Below, one piece after another: positions 46,968-56,949 of a stretch of 64,000 nt of DNA. The stretch covers positions 154,859 through 218,858 of the forward strand of contig NZ_LAYJ01000078.1 of NCBI RefSeq assembly GCF_000981035.1, written 5' to 3'. Within the stretch, counting starts at the first letter, position 1. The number at the start of each line of letters is the position of its first letter. This DNA comes from Christensenella hongkongensis. Its GTDB lineage: Bacteria > Bacillota > Clostridia > Christensenellales > Christensenellaceae. The notes beneath the pieces are model-generated. The model had not been told where the DNA came from. It saw only the letters and a program-made list of their open reading frames with translations, and did no database searches. Made by a program: the position numbers and the translations under genes.

Positions 46968-47552
46968 AGGTGGTGGCAATAAGGGTAGACCTTGCAGTAT
47001 ATGGTCCGGTAGGATTTCCCCTGGGCCTGCTTCCCGTCGCCGATAGAAGCGGTTTCCCATCAAAGGCCCAGGTGCAGCGTTACCGCTTGCACGACCGGAT
47101 TGCCTGTTCAAACCACACTATAATCCCCTTATTGCCTCAATACAGTCTAGGAGCTTTCCTCGACAGCACAAATCCAATTTCTAGTCTCTTTTGCCAGCAT
47201 GGTTTTTTACAGTCCTGCTCACCATTGCCCGTACGCTGCAAATGATTCGCCAATTATCCCGCATTTCCACCATGCCAACTCAAGGCAGGCTACTCTGTAC
47301 ACAGCTTAGTACCGCATAGCAGGTTTTTACCCTGTCCAGTAATGGGTTAGATACCACCACCGCAACAGGTCTCCGCGAAAGCTGGGTCAACGCCCATATG
47401 CCCTTATGGATCGCCCTTCTTTCTTAACTCCCAGCATCAGCTCCCGACGGGGCGTCAGCAGCCAACACCAGAAACTTCATCGATGTGCCCTATAACGGAT
47501 TTTTAGGCCCGTCTTCGAAATCGGCAGTACCGACTAGAATACTGCACCACCT
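46968..47552 (-). ncRNA. ole: OLE RNA (ornate large extremophilic RNA), about 585 nt
   Basis: The 640 bases between recA and oapA hold no coding frame of note but are rich in structure. An 8-bp closing helix joins 47545-47552 (5' side) and 46968-46975 (3' side), with further A-T pairs and a T-run beyond. An internal perfect 9-bp helix pairs 47064-47072 with 47020-47028. The core contains CGGGAGCTGATGCTGGGAGT (minus strand, near 47440), which matches my memory of the conserved OLE core. Size (family about 600 nt), the OapA-type gene downstream and tlyA after it all agree. OLE RNAs bind membrane protein OapA and are linked to ethanol, cold and magnesium stress in B. halodurans; the mechanism is unknown. 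Exact ends are inferred from the closing helix. Confidence 0.9.
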
Positions 47553-47559
47553 GTTTTGC

Positions 47560-48639
47560 TTATTTTTCCGGAACGGGCTCTGCGGTGTCTTCCGCTGTTT
47601 CCGGCTCTTCTTCATAATCCCTGTATTCGCCCAAACGGTATGTCTTTAAAATCTCCTGCTTTACTTCCTCCAGTATCTCTGGATTCGCCATCAGGTATTG
47701 GCGCGAATTATCTCTTCCCTGACCAATGTGCTCGCCTTTGTAGGAGAACCACGCGCCCGATTTCACGATAAGCCCAAGCTGCGTCCCGAGATTAAGGACA
47801 CTCGCCGGTTCGCTGATCCCTTCGCCGTAATAAATCTCGAATTCCGCCATTTTGAACGGCGGAGCCACTTTGTTTTTCACAACCTTGATTCTGGTACGGT
47901 TGCCGATCATCTGGTCCCCGACCTTGATCGTCTCGATCCGGCGCACGTCAAGGCGTACAGACGCATAGAACTTGAGCGCCTTACCTCCAGTCGTCGTTTC
48001 CGGCGAACCAAACATCACGCCGATCTTTTCACGCAGCTGGTTGATAAAAACCACCACGGTGTTTGTCTTATTGATCGCTCCTGCGAGCTTTCTCAGTGCC
48101 TGGGACATCAGCCTTGCCTGCACGCCGACAGACGAATCGCCCATCAGGCCTTCGATCTCCGATTTTGGTACCAGAGCCGCGACAGAGTCTACGACCACAA
48201 TATCGATCGCGCCGCTGCGCGTAAGCATATCTGCGATTTCGAGGGCTTCCTCACCCGTGCTCGGCTGGGAAACATACAGGTTGTCGATATCCACCCCAAG
48301 ATTTTTGGCATACACTGGATCAAGCGCGTGCTCCGCATCGATAAACGCCGCCGCGCCGCCGCGCTTCTGTGCCTCTGCGATCATGTGCAGCGCCACAGTT
48401 GTTTTACCGGAAGATTCCGGCCCGTATACCTCAACAATCCTTCCACGCGGCACTCCGCCTATTCCAAGCGCAACGTCAAGCTCCAGGCATCCCGTTGGGA
48501 TAATTTCGATATTCATATTTTTGGCAGCCTCGCCCAGCTTCATCACTGCGCCCTTGCCAAACTGCTTCTCAATCTGCGCCAATGCGCCGTCGAGTGCCTT
48601 TTCTTTGTTGCTCATGCCTTTGTCTTTTATATCTGCCAT
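47560..48639 (-). CDS. recA: Recombinase RecA (359 aa)
   Basis: DNA strand exchange and SOS co-protease. Walker [12 protein letters not shown] (about 74-84), Walker [13 protein letters not shown], loop L1 and L2 regions ([19 protein letters not shown] and [20 protein letters not shown]) and an acidic Glu-rich tail are all normal. AGAGGG precedes the first ATG at 48639; a second in-frame ATG at 48615 has only a weak site. No terminator or LexA box is visible nearby. The OLE closing helix begins eight bases after the stop. Confidence 0.97.
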   Translation of the reverse strand: MADIKDKGMSNKEKALDGALAQIEKQFGKGAVMKLGEAAKNMNIEIIPTGCLELDVALGIGGVPRGRIVEVYGPESSGKTTVALHMIAEAQKRGGAAAFIDAEHALDPVYAKNLGVDIDNLYVSQPSTGEEALEIADMLTRSGAIDIVVVDSVAALVPKSEIEGLMGDSSVGVQARLMSQALRKLAGAINKTNTVVVFINQLREKIGVMFGSPETTTGGKALKFYASVRLDVRRIETIKVGDQMIGNRTRIKVVKNKVAPPFKMAEFEIYYGEGISEPASVLNLGTQLGLIVKSGAWFSYKGEHIGQGRDNSRQYLMANPEILEEVKQEILKTYRLGEYRDYEEEPETAEDTAEPVPEK

Positions 48640-48659
48640 GCTTTTCCCTCTCTACTTTC

Positions 48660-49202
48660 CTAATCTGTAAGCGTTTCCCGGTTCTTCACAAAATATGCGA
48701 TACAGGAATAAATCGAGAGAGCAACGCTCACCCAAATCAATATTCCTCCGACTGAAACCGGCAGCCCCATAAACGGCCAATCGTTCAGGAGCAACAGTAT
48801 GATCGCCACAAACTGCACCACTGTTTTGATCTTGCCGGACATATCCGCTGCGATCACCACTCCCTTTGACGCGGCGAGCGAACGTACTCCCCCGATAATC
48901 AGCTCCCTTGCCTCCAGGATCAGAACCGCGATAAAACCGACTTTCCCCCATGCCATCAGCAACAGTAACGCCGCCAGCACAAGAAGCTTATCCGCAATCG
49001 GATCCCACAGTTTCCCAAAATTGGTGACCTGGTTATTCCTGCGTGCCAGAAAGCCGTCCAGCCAATCCGTAATTGACGCTACAATAAATATTATAGCAGC
49101 ATAGATGTTCCAATCAGGTAAATCCGTGAAATAAAATAATATAAAAAATGGAATCAATATCATTCGAAACAAGGTCAGTACATTTGGTGCGTTCCACTTC
49201 AT
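48660..49202 (-). CDS. pgsA: CDP-diacylglycerol-glycerol-3-phosphate 3-phosphatidyltransferase (180 aa)
   Basis: Membrane enzyme making phosphatidylglycerol phosphate. The CDP-alcohol phosphotransferase motif spans DWLDGFLARRNNQVTNFG with the DPIADK end, about residues 55-80. It has about four to five membrane helices. The start overlaps the rimO stop by four bases. The pgsA-recA order is normal for Firmicutes. Confidence 0.95.
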   Translation of the reverse strand: MKWNAPNVLTLFRMILIPFFILFYFTDLPDWNIYAAIIFIVASITDWLDGFLARRNNQVTNFGKLWDPIADKLLVLAALLLLMAWGKVGFIAVLILEARELIIGGVRSLAASKGVVIAADMSGKIKTVVQFVAIILLLLNDWPFMGLPVSVGGILIWVSVALSIYSCIAYFVKNRETLTD

Positions 49203-50524
49203 TTTATTAGCTCTCCCGTACAATCATAGCTGTATGCCATGGTTATTTTTACCTTATAATATTGTCCCGCTTCAAGCGTTTCTTCCGTTTTGATAAATAT
49301 CTTTCCATCCACCTCAGGCGCTTCGGCATAAGACCGCCCATAGTACAGGCCTGAATGCTCGTCTTTTCCTTCGATCAAAACCTCATAAACCCTGCCGACT
49401 CGCGCCTGGTTTCTATCGAGCGAAATCGACGACTGCGTATTGAGCACCGAATCCCGCCTGAATTCCTTTTCCTCCTCGTCGATCTGCCCGGGCATTTCCG
49501 CAGCTTTTGTGCCTTCTTCCTGCGAATAGGAGAACACGCCCAAATGGTCGAGCTGGAATTTCTTCAGATCCTGATACAAGTGTATCACATTTTCCCGTTC
49601 CTCGCCCGGGAAACCTACGATCACAGTGGAACGAATCACAAAATCCGGCGAGGCCTTCCGCACCTTTTCAATCACTTCCTGTGTGGATTCCCACGTGTTT
49701 TTCCGGTTCATTTGTTTTAAAATTACATTGTCTGTGTGCTGAATTGGAATATCAAGATATTTCACAATGTTATCATGGCTGCACATTACAGACAGCAGCT
49801 CGTCCGTAATGCCGTCAGGATAGCTGTAAAGCACCCTGAGCCACTTCACGCCAGGAACCTGGGCCGCCCGATCCATCAGCTTTGCAAGATTGACATCCTC
49901 CGCAAGGTCCTTTCCATAACCCGTCGTATCCTGTGCAATCAGGATAATTTCGTTATAGCCCTGCTCTGCAAGGGATGCTATCTCTGCAAGGATATCCTCC
50001 GCCCTGCGGCTTTGAAACCTCCCACGTATGGAAGGAATCACACAATAGCTGCAGCAGTTATCACAGCCATCCGCAATCTTAACGTAAGCGGTCGGGGGCA
50101 TTGTAGTAATCACCCTGCCGGAAAAATGTTCGTCAAGCGTGTGGTCCGGGTAGCTTTCATACTTGTTTCCAAGGGCAACGGCATTGATTGCATCTTTGAT
50201 TTCTTTATACGCCGACGTTCCCAGAAAAGCGTCCACCCTTGGCAGCGTTTCTTTCAATTCGTCACGGAACCGCTCCGGCAGGCAGCCTGTTACGATAATA
50301 CCACGCACCTTGCCAAACTTCTTTTGCTGCTCCGCTTCCAGAATCGTGTTAATCGATTCTTCTTTTGCATCGTTGATAAACGCACAGGTATTAATCAGCA
50401 TAATGTCCGCTTCTGCCATATCCTGCACAAATTCATAATCATCCTGCAACTGCGCGAGCATTTCTTCCGTGTCAATCCTGTTTTTTGCACACCCAAGCGA
50501 TATCACGCCAATTTTCACAGTCAT
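49199..50524 (-). CDS. rimO: Ribosomal protein S12 methylthiotransferase (441 aa)
   Basis: Radical-SAM enzyme that adds a methylthio group to an Asp of S12. N-terminal UPF0004 domain begins VISLGCAKNRIDTE with its cluster cysteines; the radical SAM motif is CDNCCSYCVIP (about 150-160), and a TRAM domain ends the protein. AGAGGA precedes the ATG. Sits between ftsK and pgsA. Confidence 0.95.
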   Translation of the reverse strand: MTVKIGVISLGCAKNRIDTEEMLAQLQDDYEFVQDMAEADIMLINTCAFINDAKEESINTILEAEQQKKFGKVRGIIVTGCLPERFRDELKETLPRVDAFLGTSAYKEIKDAINAVALGNKYESYPDHTLDEHFSGRVITTMPPTAYVKIADGCDNCCSYCVIPSIRGRFQSRRAEDILAEIASLAEQGYNEIILIAQDTTGYGKDLAEDVNLAKLMDRAAQVPGVKWLRVLYSYPDGITDELLSVMCSHDNIVKYLDIPIQHTDNVILKQMNRKNTWESTQEVIEKVRKASPDFVIRSTVIVGFPGEERENVIHLYQDLKKFQLDHLGVFSYSQEEGTKAAEMPGQIDEEEKEFRRDSVLNTQSSISLDRNQARVGRVYEVLIEGKDEHSGLYYGRSYAEAPEVDGKIFIKTEETLEAGQYYKVKITMAYSYDCTGELIK

Positions 50525-50528
50525 TTTT

Positions 50529-52955
50529 CTATTCCTCTTCCTGCGGTGGGTTCAACTTTTGCTGGAGTTCCTCTTTGCTGATCAGTACCTGCCTTCCCTT
50601 GCTTCCGTCCATGGGTGAAACATAACCGTTTTCCTCGAGCTGGTCAATCAGCCGCGCCGCACGGGCATAGCCGATCCGCAGCCTGCGTTGCAGCATCGAG
50701 GTAGACGCCTGATCGTACTCCACAATAGTTTCCAGGGCCTTTATGAACAATTCATCCGTCTCTTCCTGTCCCGCAATCGGATTTGTTCCTTCCTTTGCAA
50801 TCCCTTCGATTACCCTGGTATCATAACTGGCCGCCATGCGGTCCTTTAAAAACTTGGTAACAGCTTCCACTTCCTTATCGGAAATGAAACAGCCCTGCAA
50901 ACGCACCGGCTTTGGCGCGCCGGATGGATAGAACAGCATATCACCCTGCCCCAGCAGCTTCTCTGCCCCGGCCATATCCAGAATCGTCCGCGAATCCACC
51001 TGTGAGGATACTGCAAACGCCACACGCGAAGGAATATTCGCTTTGATAATGCCTGTAATAACATCCACTGACGGGCGCTGCGTTGCAATCACAAGATGGA
51101 TGCCGCTCGCGCGTCCAAGCTGCGCGATTCTGCAAATCGCGTCCTCCACTTCACCGGGCGCAACCATCATAAGGTCGGCAAGCTCGTCGATAATCACCAA
51201 AATATGCGGCAGGGCATCCTGCTGCTCTTCCCGCATGATCTCGTTGTACTTTTTCAGGTCCTTTGCGCCCTTTGCCGCAAACTGGCGGTAGCGCATCGTC
51301 ATTTCATTGACTGCCCAGTTGATGGCAGACGAAGCTTTTTTCGGATCCGTTACAACCGGAATCAGCAAGTGCGGGATGTCGTTGAATACGTTCAGCTCGA
51401 CCACCTTTGGATCGATCATAATCATCTTTACGTCCTCCGGCGAGGCATGGTAAAGGATGCTTACAATTAGCGAATTGATACAAACGCTCTTTCCTGAGCC
51501 TGTCGCTCCCGCAATCAGCATATGCGGCATCTTTGCAATATCCGCATATACATTCGCGCCGCCAATATCTTTGCCAAGCGCAAATGCGATCGGGCTTTTC
51601 TGGTTTTTGAACTCTTCCCCCGATAGCAGCTCTCTAAGCCCCACCGAGCTCGTCTCCAGATTCGGTATCTCAATCCCTACAACGGGTTTGCCCGGCACAG
51701 GCGCTTCAATACGCACGTCTCTGGCCGCAAGATTCATTGCGATATCGTCGGCAAGGTTTACGATCTTGCTCACCTTCACACCCGGCGCCGGCTGCACCTC
51801 GTAACGCGTGACCACCGGCCCCCGGCTTACATTGACAACCTTCGCATCCACATGAAAGCTTGCAAGCGTGCTTTCGAGTATTTCCACATTCTTTTTAAGG
51901 TCCGCAGAAGAAGCCTTCGCCCCTTTGGGCACAGGATTAAGCAGATTCAGCGGCGGTTTTACGTAGCTTGCCGCTTTCGACGCAGCGCCCACCGGCACAA
52001 ACGGAGCGGTTTGCTGGCTCACAGCGGTTTCCTGCACCGCAGGCTGCCGCGCCGTGATTTTCGAAACATCTATCTTCCGCCTGCTCTGCGGCGCGCTTGG
52101 CACGTCGTCGTCAAACTGGATATCCGTATCCGAAAACACCTTCCTGTACTCCTCCGGATCGTAATCCGCAAATTCATCCTCGTCCGGTTCCTGCTCATAG
52201 ACCATATCCGGCCTGGCAAAATCCCCCGGCTCCTCCACAATCATATTAAATTCGTTTTCCTCCTGCTGGCGCAGGCGCATTGCTTCTTCCTGCTGCGCGC
52301 GTATCGCAGCTTCTTTTTCAAGATCAAGGCTCTCTATATAGAGCCGCTTTTGCTCGCGGCGCGCTTCCGCCCGCGTGCGGTATCCGTCGTACGTCGTTTT
52401 GACCGCGCTGCCAATATTCGCGCTTACTTTTTTGATCGAGAGGTTCGTGAGCGCAAGGATACACACCGCAATCCCTGTGATAAATACGATGTAGCTTCCA
52501 ATTTCCCCCAAAAAGCTGTAGGTCCAGAAAGAAAGCAGCGCACCGATCGCTCCCCCGCCCGCCTGCGTCTGCATGCCTGCGCCGTAAGAGCCCTTTACAA
52601 ACGTTCCAAAATCGCTGCCCGCAACATATACGTCCCCCGCAACCGAAAGGTTTACGAGTGAGAACACAAACAATACGGCAAGCCCCAAAAGCACGAGCTT
52701 TCCCGCATTGGTGTTTTTTTTGCGCGATGCAATGAACAACACCCCGATGATACCGATTATCACGGGAACGACATATCCCAGAATTCCGCACAAACCAAAA
52801 ACAACGTCTTTTATCAAATTGCCAAAAACGCTGTCTATACTCATATAAATTGTGATTGCAATAAAGATAGCAAGCCCTATAATAATAATGCCCGCTATTT
52901 CATTGCGCTTGTTGCTATTCTTTTTCCGTCTTTTCTTCTTGCGTGCCGTCGCCAT
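50529..52955 (-). CDS. ftsK: DNA translocase FtsK/SpoIIIE (808 aa)
   Basis: Septal DNA pump that clears chromosomes at division or sporulation. Basic start (KKKRRKKNSNKR), four membrane helices within about 20-170, a Glu/Gln-rich linker, then the motor with Walker A AGATGSGKSVCIN (about 475) and Walker B IDELADLMM, and a C-terminal winged-helix gamma domain (ALETIVEYDQASTSMLQRRL). GAGGAG precedes the ATG at 52955. Confidence 0.95.
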   Translation of the reverse strand: MATARKKKRRKKNSNKRNEIAGIIIIGLAIFIAITIYMSIDSVFGNLIKDVVFGLCGILGYVVPVIIGIIGVLFIASRKKNTNAGKLVLLGLAVLFVFSLVNLSVAGDVYVAGSDFGTFVKGSYGAGMQTQAGGGAIGALLSFWTYSFLGEIGSYIVFITGIAVCILALTNLSIKKVSANIGSAVKTTYDGYRTRAEARREQKRLYIESLDLEKEAAIRAQQEEAMRLRQQEENEFNMIVEEPGDFARPDMVYEQEPDEDEFADYDPEEYRKVFSDTDIQFDDDVPSAPQSRRKIDVSKITARQPAVQETAVSQQTAPFVPVGAASKAASYVKPPLNLLNPVPKGAKASSADLKKNVEILESTLASFHVDAKVVNVSRGPVVTRYEVQPAPGVKVSKIVNLADDIAMNLAARDVRIEAPVPGKPVVGIEIPNLETSSVGLRELLSGEEFKNQKSPIAFALGKDIGGANVYADIAKMPHMLIAGATGSGKSVCINSLIVSILYHASPEDVKMIMIDPKVVELNVFNDIPHLLIPVVTDPKKASSAINWAVNEMTMRYRQFAAKGAKDLKKYNEIMREEQQDALPHILVIIDELADLMMVAPGEVEDAICRIAQLGRASGIHLVIATQRPSVDVITGIIKANIPSRVAFAVSSQVDSRTILDMAGAEKLLGQGDMLFYPSGAPKPVRLQGCFISDKEVEAVTKFLKDRMAASYDTRVIEGIAKEGTNPIAGQEETDELFIKALETIVEYDQASTSMLQRRLRIGYARAARLIDQLEENGYVSPMDGSKGRQVLISKEELQQKLNPPQEEE

Positions 52956-53125
52956 GAATACTCCTCAAAATAGATGTATGCAATCTTAATTATTATAGCA
53001 CCAAACTGAATTATTTTCAATCCATTATCCTGTGTACTGTGTCTTTACATATCAAGCCACAAACGCCGCCGGAGCTTATTCCGAGCGGCGCCCTTTTCCC
53101 TTTTCGATAAAACTGCTACCAGCAC

Positions 53126-54406
53126 CTAACCGAACAAGATTTTTTTCATCATGCCCTGATCATTTATTTTTCCCACGCAGGTTGTCGTCAGGCGGTCAAG
53201 ATCGATACAGTAATCGATCACTTCCCTCATCTGCCCGTAACGCACCTCGTCAATGAAGCGTAATACTTCCTCGTCAGAGTAAACGTTGCCTGTCAGGATC
53301 ATAGCCTTGCCGATCGCACTCATTTTGGAGGATGTACTTTCGAGCGACAGGATCAGGTTCCCCTTGAGCTGCTCTCTGCTCTGGGCGAATTCTTCCTCAG
53401 TAATACCATTTTCCTTAATCTTCTTCAGCTCCGCAACGATCATCTCCGCAACCTGCTCCGTATTTCCCGCCATCGTTCCGGCATATACGCCGTACATGCC
53501 GGTGCTTGAATAAAGCGCCGGATAGGTAAAAACAGAATACGCCATGCCCATTTCCTCACGAATCTTCTGGAACAGGCGCGAGCTCATGGAGCCTCCGACA
53601 ACGTTGTTGAGGATATTGAGCGCATATTTCCGCTTGTCCTTCTGGTCGAAGCAGGGCATGCCCATGCAAAGGTGTACCTGCTCGATATCCCTGTCCGAAA
53701 CCTCGAATCCGTCCTTGCGGGGAGCAAAACCATTGCAATCCGCAAACTCGGGTATCTGCAGCTTCTTCCTGTTCATGCTCACAAACAGGCTGTTCAGGCA
53801 ATCCCGCAGCTTGTCTACGTCAAAGTTTCCCGCAACGGCGACCACAATATTCGAGGCCGTATAGTACCGGTCCATATAGCTTTTGAGGTCGTCGCGTGTA
53901 AATCTGCGGATATTTTCCGCAGGCCCTAAAATCGTTTTGGAAAGCGAGCATCCGTCAAAGTACGTGCTGGATATGAGATCCATTGCAGCGTCTTCCGGAT
54001 TATCGTTGCTCATGGCGATTTCTTCCAGCACCACATTCCGCTCCTTATCGAGCTCTTCTGGCAGAAGCGTGGCGTTGCAGAACAAATCCGTCAGGATTTC
54101 AAGGCCCTCGCCGAGCTTCTCGTCGATTACCTTAATGTAATAGCAGGTGCACTCCTTTGATGTAAACGCATTGATCTGTCCGCCAATGTTGTCCACATCC
54201 ACAGATATCTGCTTTGCGCTGCGCTTTTCCGTCCCTTTGAAAAGCATATGCTCGATGAGGTGCGAGATACCGTTTTCTTCTTTTGTCTCTGTGACCGAAC
54301 CTGCGCCAACCCAGATTCCTGCCGTAACGGAATGAAAATTCGGAAGCCTTTCGCCGATCAGGCGAACGCCGCATTCCAGCATTTCATCCACAAATGTTTG
54401 ATCCAT
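53126..54406 (-). CDS. M16-family zinc peptidase, YmxG/MlpA-like (426 aa)
   Basis: Pitrilysin-type protease. The inverted zinc motif HLIEHMLFKGT (HxxEH, about 49-59) with the downstream Glu in VVLEEIAMSNDNPED is complete, so it should be active. Start at 54406 (AAAGGA seven bases upstream); a 10-residue longer frame has no site. It follows pnp as in B. subtilis. The 170 bases to ftsK hold a weak GC stem (near 53068-53095) and nothing else I recognise. Confidence 0.92.
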   Translation of the reverse strand: MDQTFVDEMLECGVRLIGERLPNFHSVTAGIWVGAGSVTETKEENGISHLIEHMLFKGTEKRSAKQISVDVDNIGGQINAFTSKECTCYYIKVIDEKLGEGLEILTDLFCNATLLPEELDKERNVVLEEIAMSNDNPEDAAMDLISSTYFDGCSLSKTILGPAENIRRFTRDDLKSYMDRYYTASNIVVAVAGNFDVDKLRDCLNSLFVSMNRKKLQIPEFADCNGFAPRKDGFEVSDRDIEQVHLCMGMPCFDQKDKRKYALNILNNVVGGSMSSRLFQKIREEMGMAYSVFTYPALYSSTGMYGVYAGTMAGNTEQVAEMIVAELKKIKENGITEEEFAQSREQLKGNLILSLESTSSKMSAIGKAMILTGNVYSDEEVLRFIDEVRYGQMREVIDYCIDLDRLTTTCVGKINDQGMMKKILFG

Positions 54407-54606
54407 ATCAATATCCTTTCCGGCTAACCGTACCAAATCCTGCCCCGCGCCTGCAATAAAGCGGGCATCGATCAGGATACGAATCCATGTACATTAAAAT
54501 AGCCTTGCAACCGGAAAATGCCGCGGCGGCCAAATCTATGTTCGGACAGGCCCTTGCGGCATTTTGGTTATTTACTGTGATTTGCTTTACGCAAAGCGTC
54601 AGTCCC

Positions 54607-56706
54607 TTAGCTTTCGAGGTCTTCCGCTTTTACGCCTTTATGCGTCAGGTTGATCCTGCCCTGCTTATCGATCTCCACTACCTTTACAAGCAGCTCGTCG
54701 CCGATATTGCAAACGTCCTCCACCTTTTTCACGAATTCATTTGAAAGGTTGGAAATCCTGCACATTCCTTCCTTGCCCGGAGCAAGCTCTACAAACGCTC
54801 CAAAATTCATGATGCGCGTTACCTTTCCGTTGAACACCTCGCCCACCTTTACATCCTTGGCAATCGTCTCGATGATCTTACGCGCTTTTGCAGCAGCCAC
54901 GTCGTCGGGCGTCAGGATAGAAACGCGTCCGTCGTCCTCGATATCGATTTTAACACCGGTATCGTCGATGATTTTGTTGATCACCTTTCCGCCTGCGCCA
55001 ATGACCTCGCGGATTTTATCCGGATGAATCGTAAACTGGATGATCTTCGGTGCAAAAGGTGAAAGATGCTTACGCGGTTCCGGCAGCACTTCGTTCATCT
55101 TATCGAGGATATACAGTCTTCCCCTGAGCGCCTGAGCAAGGGCGCGCTCCAGAATTTCCTTGTCGATCCCCTTGATTTTAATATCCATCTGGATTGCCGT
55201 GATACCGTCCTTGGTACCCGCAACCTTAAAGTCCATATCGCCAAGGAAGTCTTCCAGTCCCTGAATATCAGTCAGTACGACTACCTTACCGCTATCAACG
55301 TCTTTGATCAATCCCATCGCGCAGCCGGCAACCGGTTTTTTCATCGGAACGCCTGCATCCATAAGCGCCAGCGAGCTTGCACACACGCTTGCCTGCGATG
55401 TGGAGCCGTTGGAGCTGATGACCTCAGATACCGCACGGATTGCGTACGGGAACTCTGCTTCTGAAGGAAGCATCGGCAAAATCGCACGCTCTGCAAGCGC
55501 GCCATGGCCGATCTCGCGGCGCGACGTGCTGCGCATCATCTTTGCTTCGCCCGTTGAATACGGCGGCATATTGTAATGGTGCATATAGCGCTTGAAATCC
55601 TCATCAGAAATACCGTCGAGGTTCTGCCCCTCGCGAAGGGCGCCCAGCGTTACAAGGTTCATCGCCTGTGTCAGTCCACGCGTAAATACCGCGCTGCCAT
55701 GCGTTCTTGGGAAAATTCCCGTTTCGCACCAGATCGGGCGAATATCTTCGTAGCCCCTGCCATCCGGACGAATACCGTCGTTCAAAATCTTACCGCGAAT
55801 TACTTCTTTTGTCATGTAATAAAGCACGTCCGCAATGTCTGCCGCGCCATCCGGGAACTGCTCGGCAAAATGCTCGATCACTTCCTGCTTTACCTGTTCC
55901 TGACGCGCCTCGCGTTCGTCCCTGTCAAACGTATCCACGCTCCAAACCACCTTATCAGCAGCATATTCGCGCACTGCATCGTTGATTTCGTCCGAAGCTT
56001 TGTGAATCGTAACTTCCTTTTCCGGCTTACCGATCTCGTTTTTGATATTTTCAATGAACGCGCAGATGCGTTTGATTTCCTCATGTGCAAACAGAATCGC
56101 GTCGAGCATTTCCTGCTCGGATACTTCATTCGCACCTGCTTCCACCATCATCACAGCGTCCTTGGTTCCTGAAACCGTAAGGTGGAGCCTGCTCTTTTCA
56201 CGCTGCTCGCTGTTCGGATTGATGATGTATTCTCCGTCAATCATACCGACAAGTACGGAACCCGTAGGACCTGCAAACGGAAGTCCTGAGATGCTCAGTG
56301 CCGCGGAAGAACCGATCATTGCAAAGACCTCCGGCGAAACGTCGGGATCAATAGACATTACCGTCGCAACAATCTGCACATCCTTATAATAACCCTTTGG
56401 GAACAACGGGCGAATCGGCCTGTCGATCAGGCGTGCCGCCAATATTGCCGAAGTTGCCGGCCTTCCCTCGCGTTTAATGTAACCGCCTGGTATTTTGCCT
56501 GCAGAATACATTTTTTCTTCATATTCCACACTCAGCGGGAAAAAATCGATGCCTTCCCTTTCCGTTTTTGAGCCTGTCGCATTTACCATGACAGCCGTGT
56601 CGCCGCATCTTACGATGACGCTTCCGTCTGCCTGGAAGGCGTATTTACCGCTCTCCACCGTGAGAGTCCGGCCGCCCAGTTCCATTTCATATACCTTATT
56701 TTGCAT
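54607..56706 (-). CDS. pnp: Polyribonucleotide nucleotidyltransferase PNPase (699 aa)
   Basis: Phosphorolytic 3' exonuclease of the degradosome. Two RNase PH-like domains (about 1-220 and 310-540), then KH (IREVIGAGGKVINKI, about 565) and S1 (VGEVFNGKVTRIMNFGAFVELAPG, about 620-690). AGGAGG before the ATG. The gap to the M16 gene (54407-54606) contains a 10-bp perfect stem with a large loop, AAAATGCCGC with GCGGCATTTT, which may be a weak terminator. Confidence 0.96.
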   Translation of the reverse strand: MQNKVYEMELGGRTLTVESGKYAFQADGSVIVRCGDTAVMVNATGSKTEREGIDFFPLSVEYEEKMYSAGKIPGGYIKREGRPATSAILAARLIDRPIRPLFPKGYYKDVQIVATVMSIDPDVSPEVFAMIGSSAALSISGLPFAGPTGSVLVGMIDGEYIINPNSEQREKSRLHLTVSGTKDAVMMVEAGANEVSEQEMLDAILFAHEEIKRICAFIENIKNEIGKPEKEVTIHKASDEINDAVREYAADKVVWSVDTFDRDEREARQEQVKQEVIEHFAEQFPDGAADIADVLYYMTKEVIRGKILNDGIRPDGRGYEDIRPIWCETGIFPRTHGSAVFTRGLTQAMNLVTLGALREGQNLDGISDEDFKRYMHHYNMPPYSTGEAKMMRSTSRREIGHGALAERAILPMLPSEAEFPYAIRAVSEVISSNGSTSQASVCASSLALMDAGVPMKKPVAGCAMGLIKDVDSGKVVVLTDIQGLEDFLGDMDFKVAGTKDGITAIQMDIKIKGIDKEILERALAQALRGRLYILDKMNEVLPEPRKHLSPFAPKIIQFTIHPDKIREVIGAGGKVINKIIDDTGVKIDIEDDGRVSILTPDDVAAAKARKIIETIAKDVKVGEVFNGKVTRIMNFGAFVELAPGKEGMCRISNLSNEFVKKVEDVCNIGDELLVKVVEIDKQGRINLTHKGVKAEDLES

Positions 56707-56871
56707 AGTTTCCTCCTACATTATTGTTTCATCTTTGGTTCGGTCCCCTTTGGCCAATGCCTTGGGTGTGCCCACAGGCACCATCTGGCGTCACAGCACG
56801 CTGATCTGCCCAATACGTTCACTGCGTAATAAGCCACGCTGCCTCGCACATTGCGCTCGGCGGTGTCTTGA

Positions 56872-56936
56872 TACGTTTTGTAAAAACCGCTTCGCGGCTT
56901 TTACAAAACGTAATAAAGAGCGAGAAAATCCCGCTC
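56872..56936 (-). terminator. Tandem terminators between rpsO and pnp
   Basis: On the minus strand the first stem (56918-56922 with 56932-56936 as core) is followed by TTTATT. A second, larger palindrome pairs 56872-56885 with 56899-56912 over 14 perfect bases and contains its own CCGC-GAA-GCGG stem followed by five T. The remainder, 56707-56871, is a leader of pnp with short GC stems but no recognised element. Confidence 0.75.
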
Positions 56937-56949
56937 CCCATCATGTCTG

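Noticed and set aside
46920..47245. Open frames inside the recA-oapA gap, including a 64-codon N-terminal extension of oapA and a 91-codon plus-strand frame
   Set aside because: They lie in the structured OLE RNA, lack ribosome sites, and the internal oapA ATG has a proper one.
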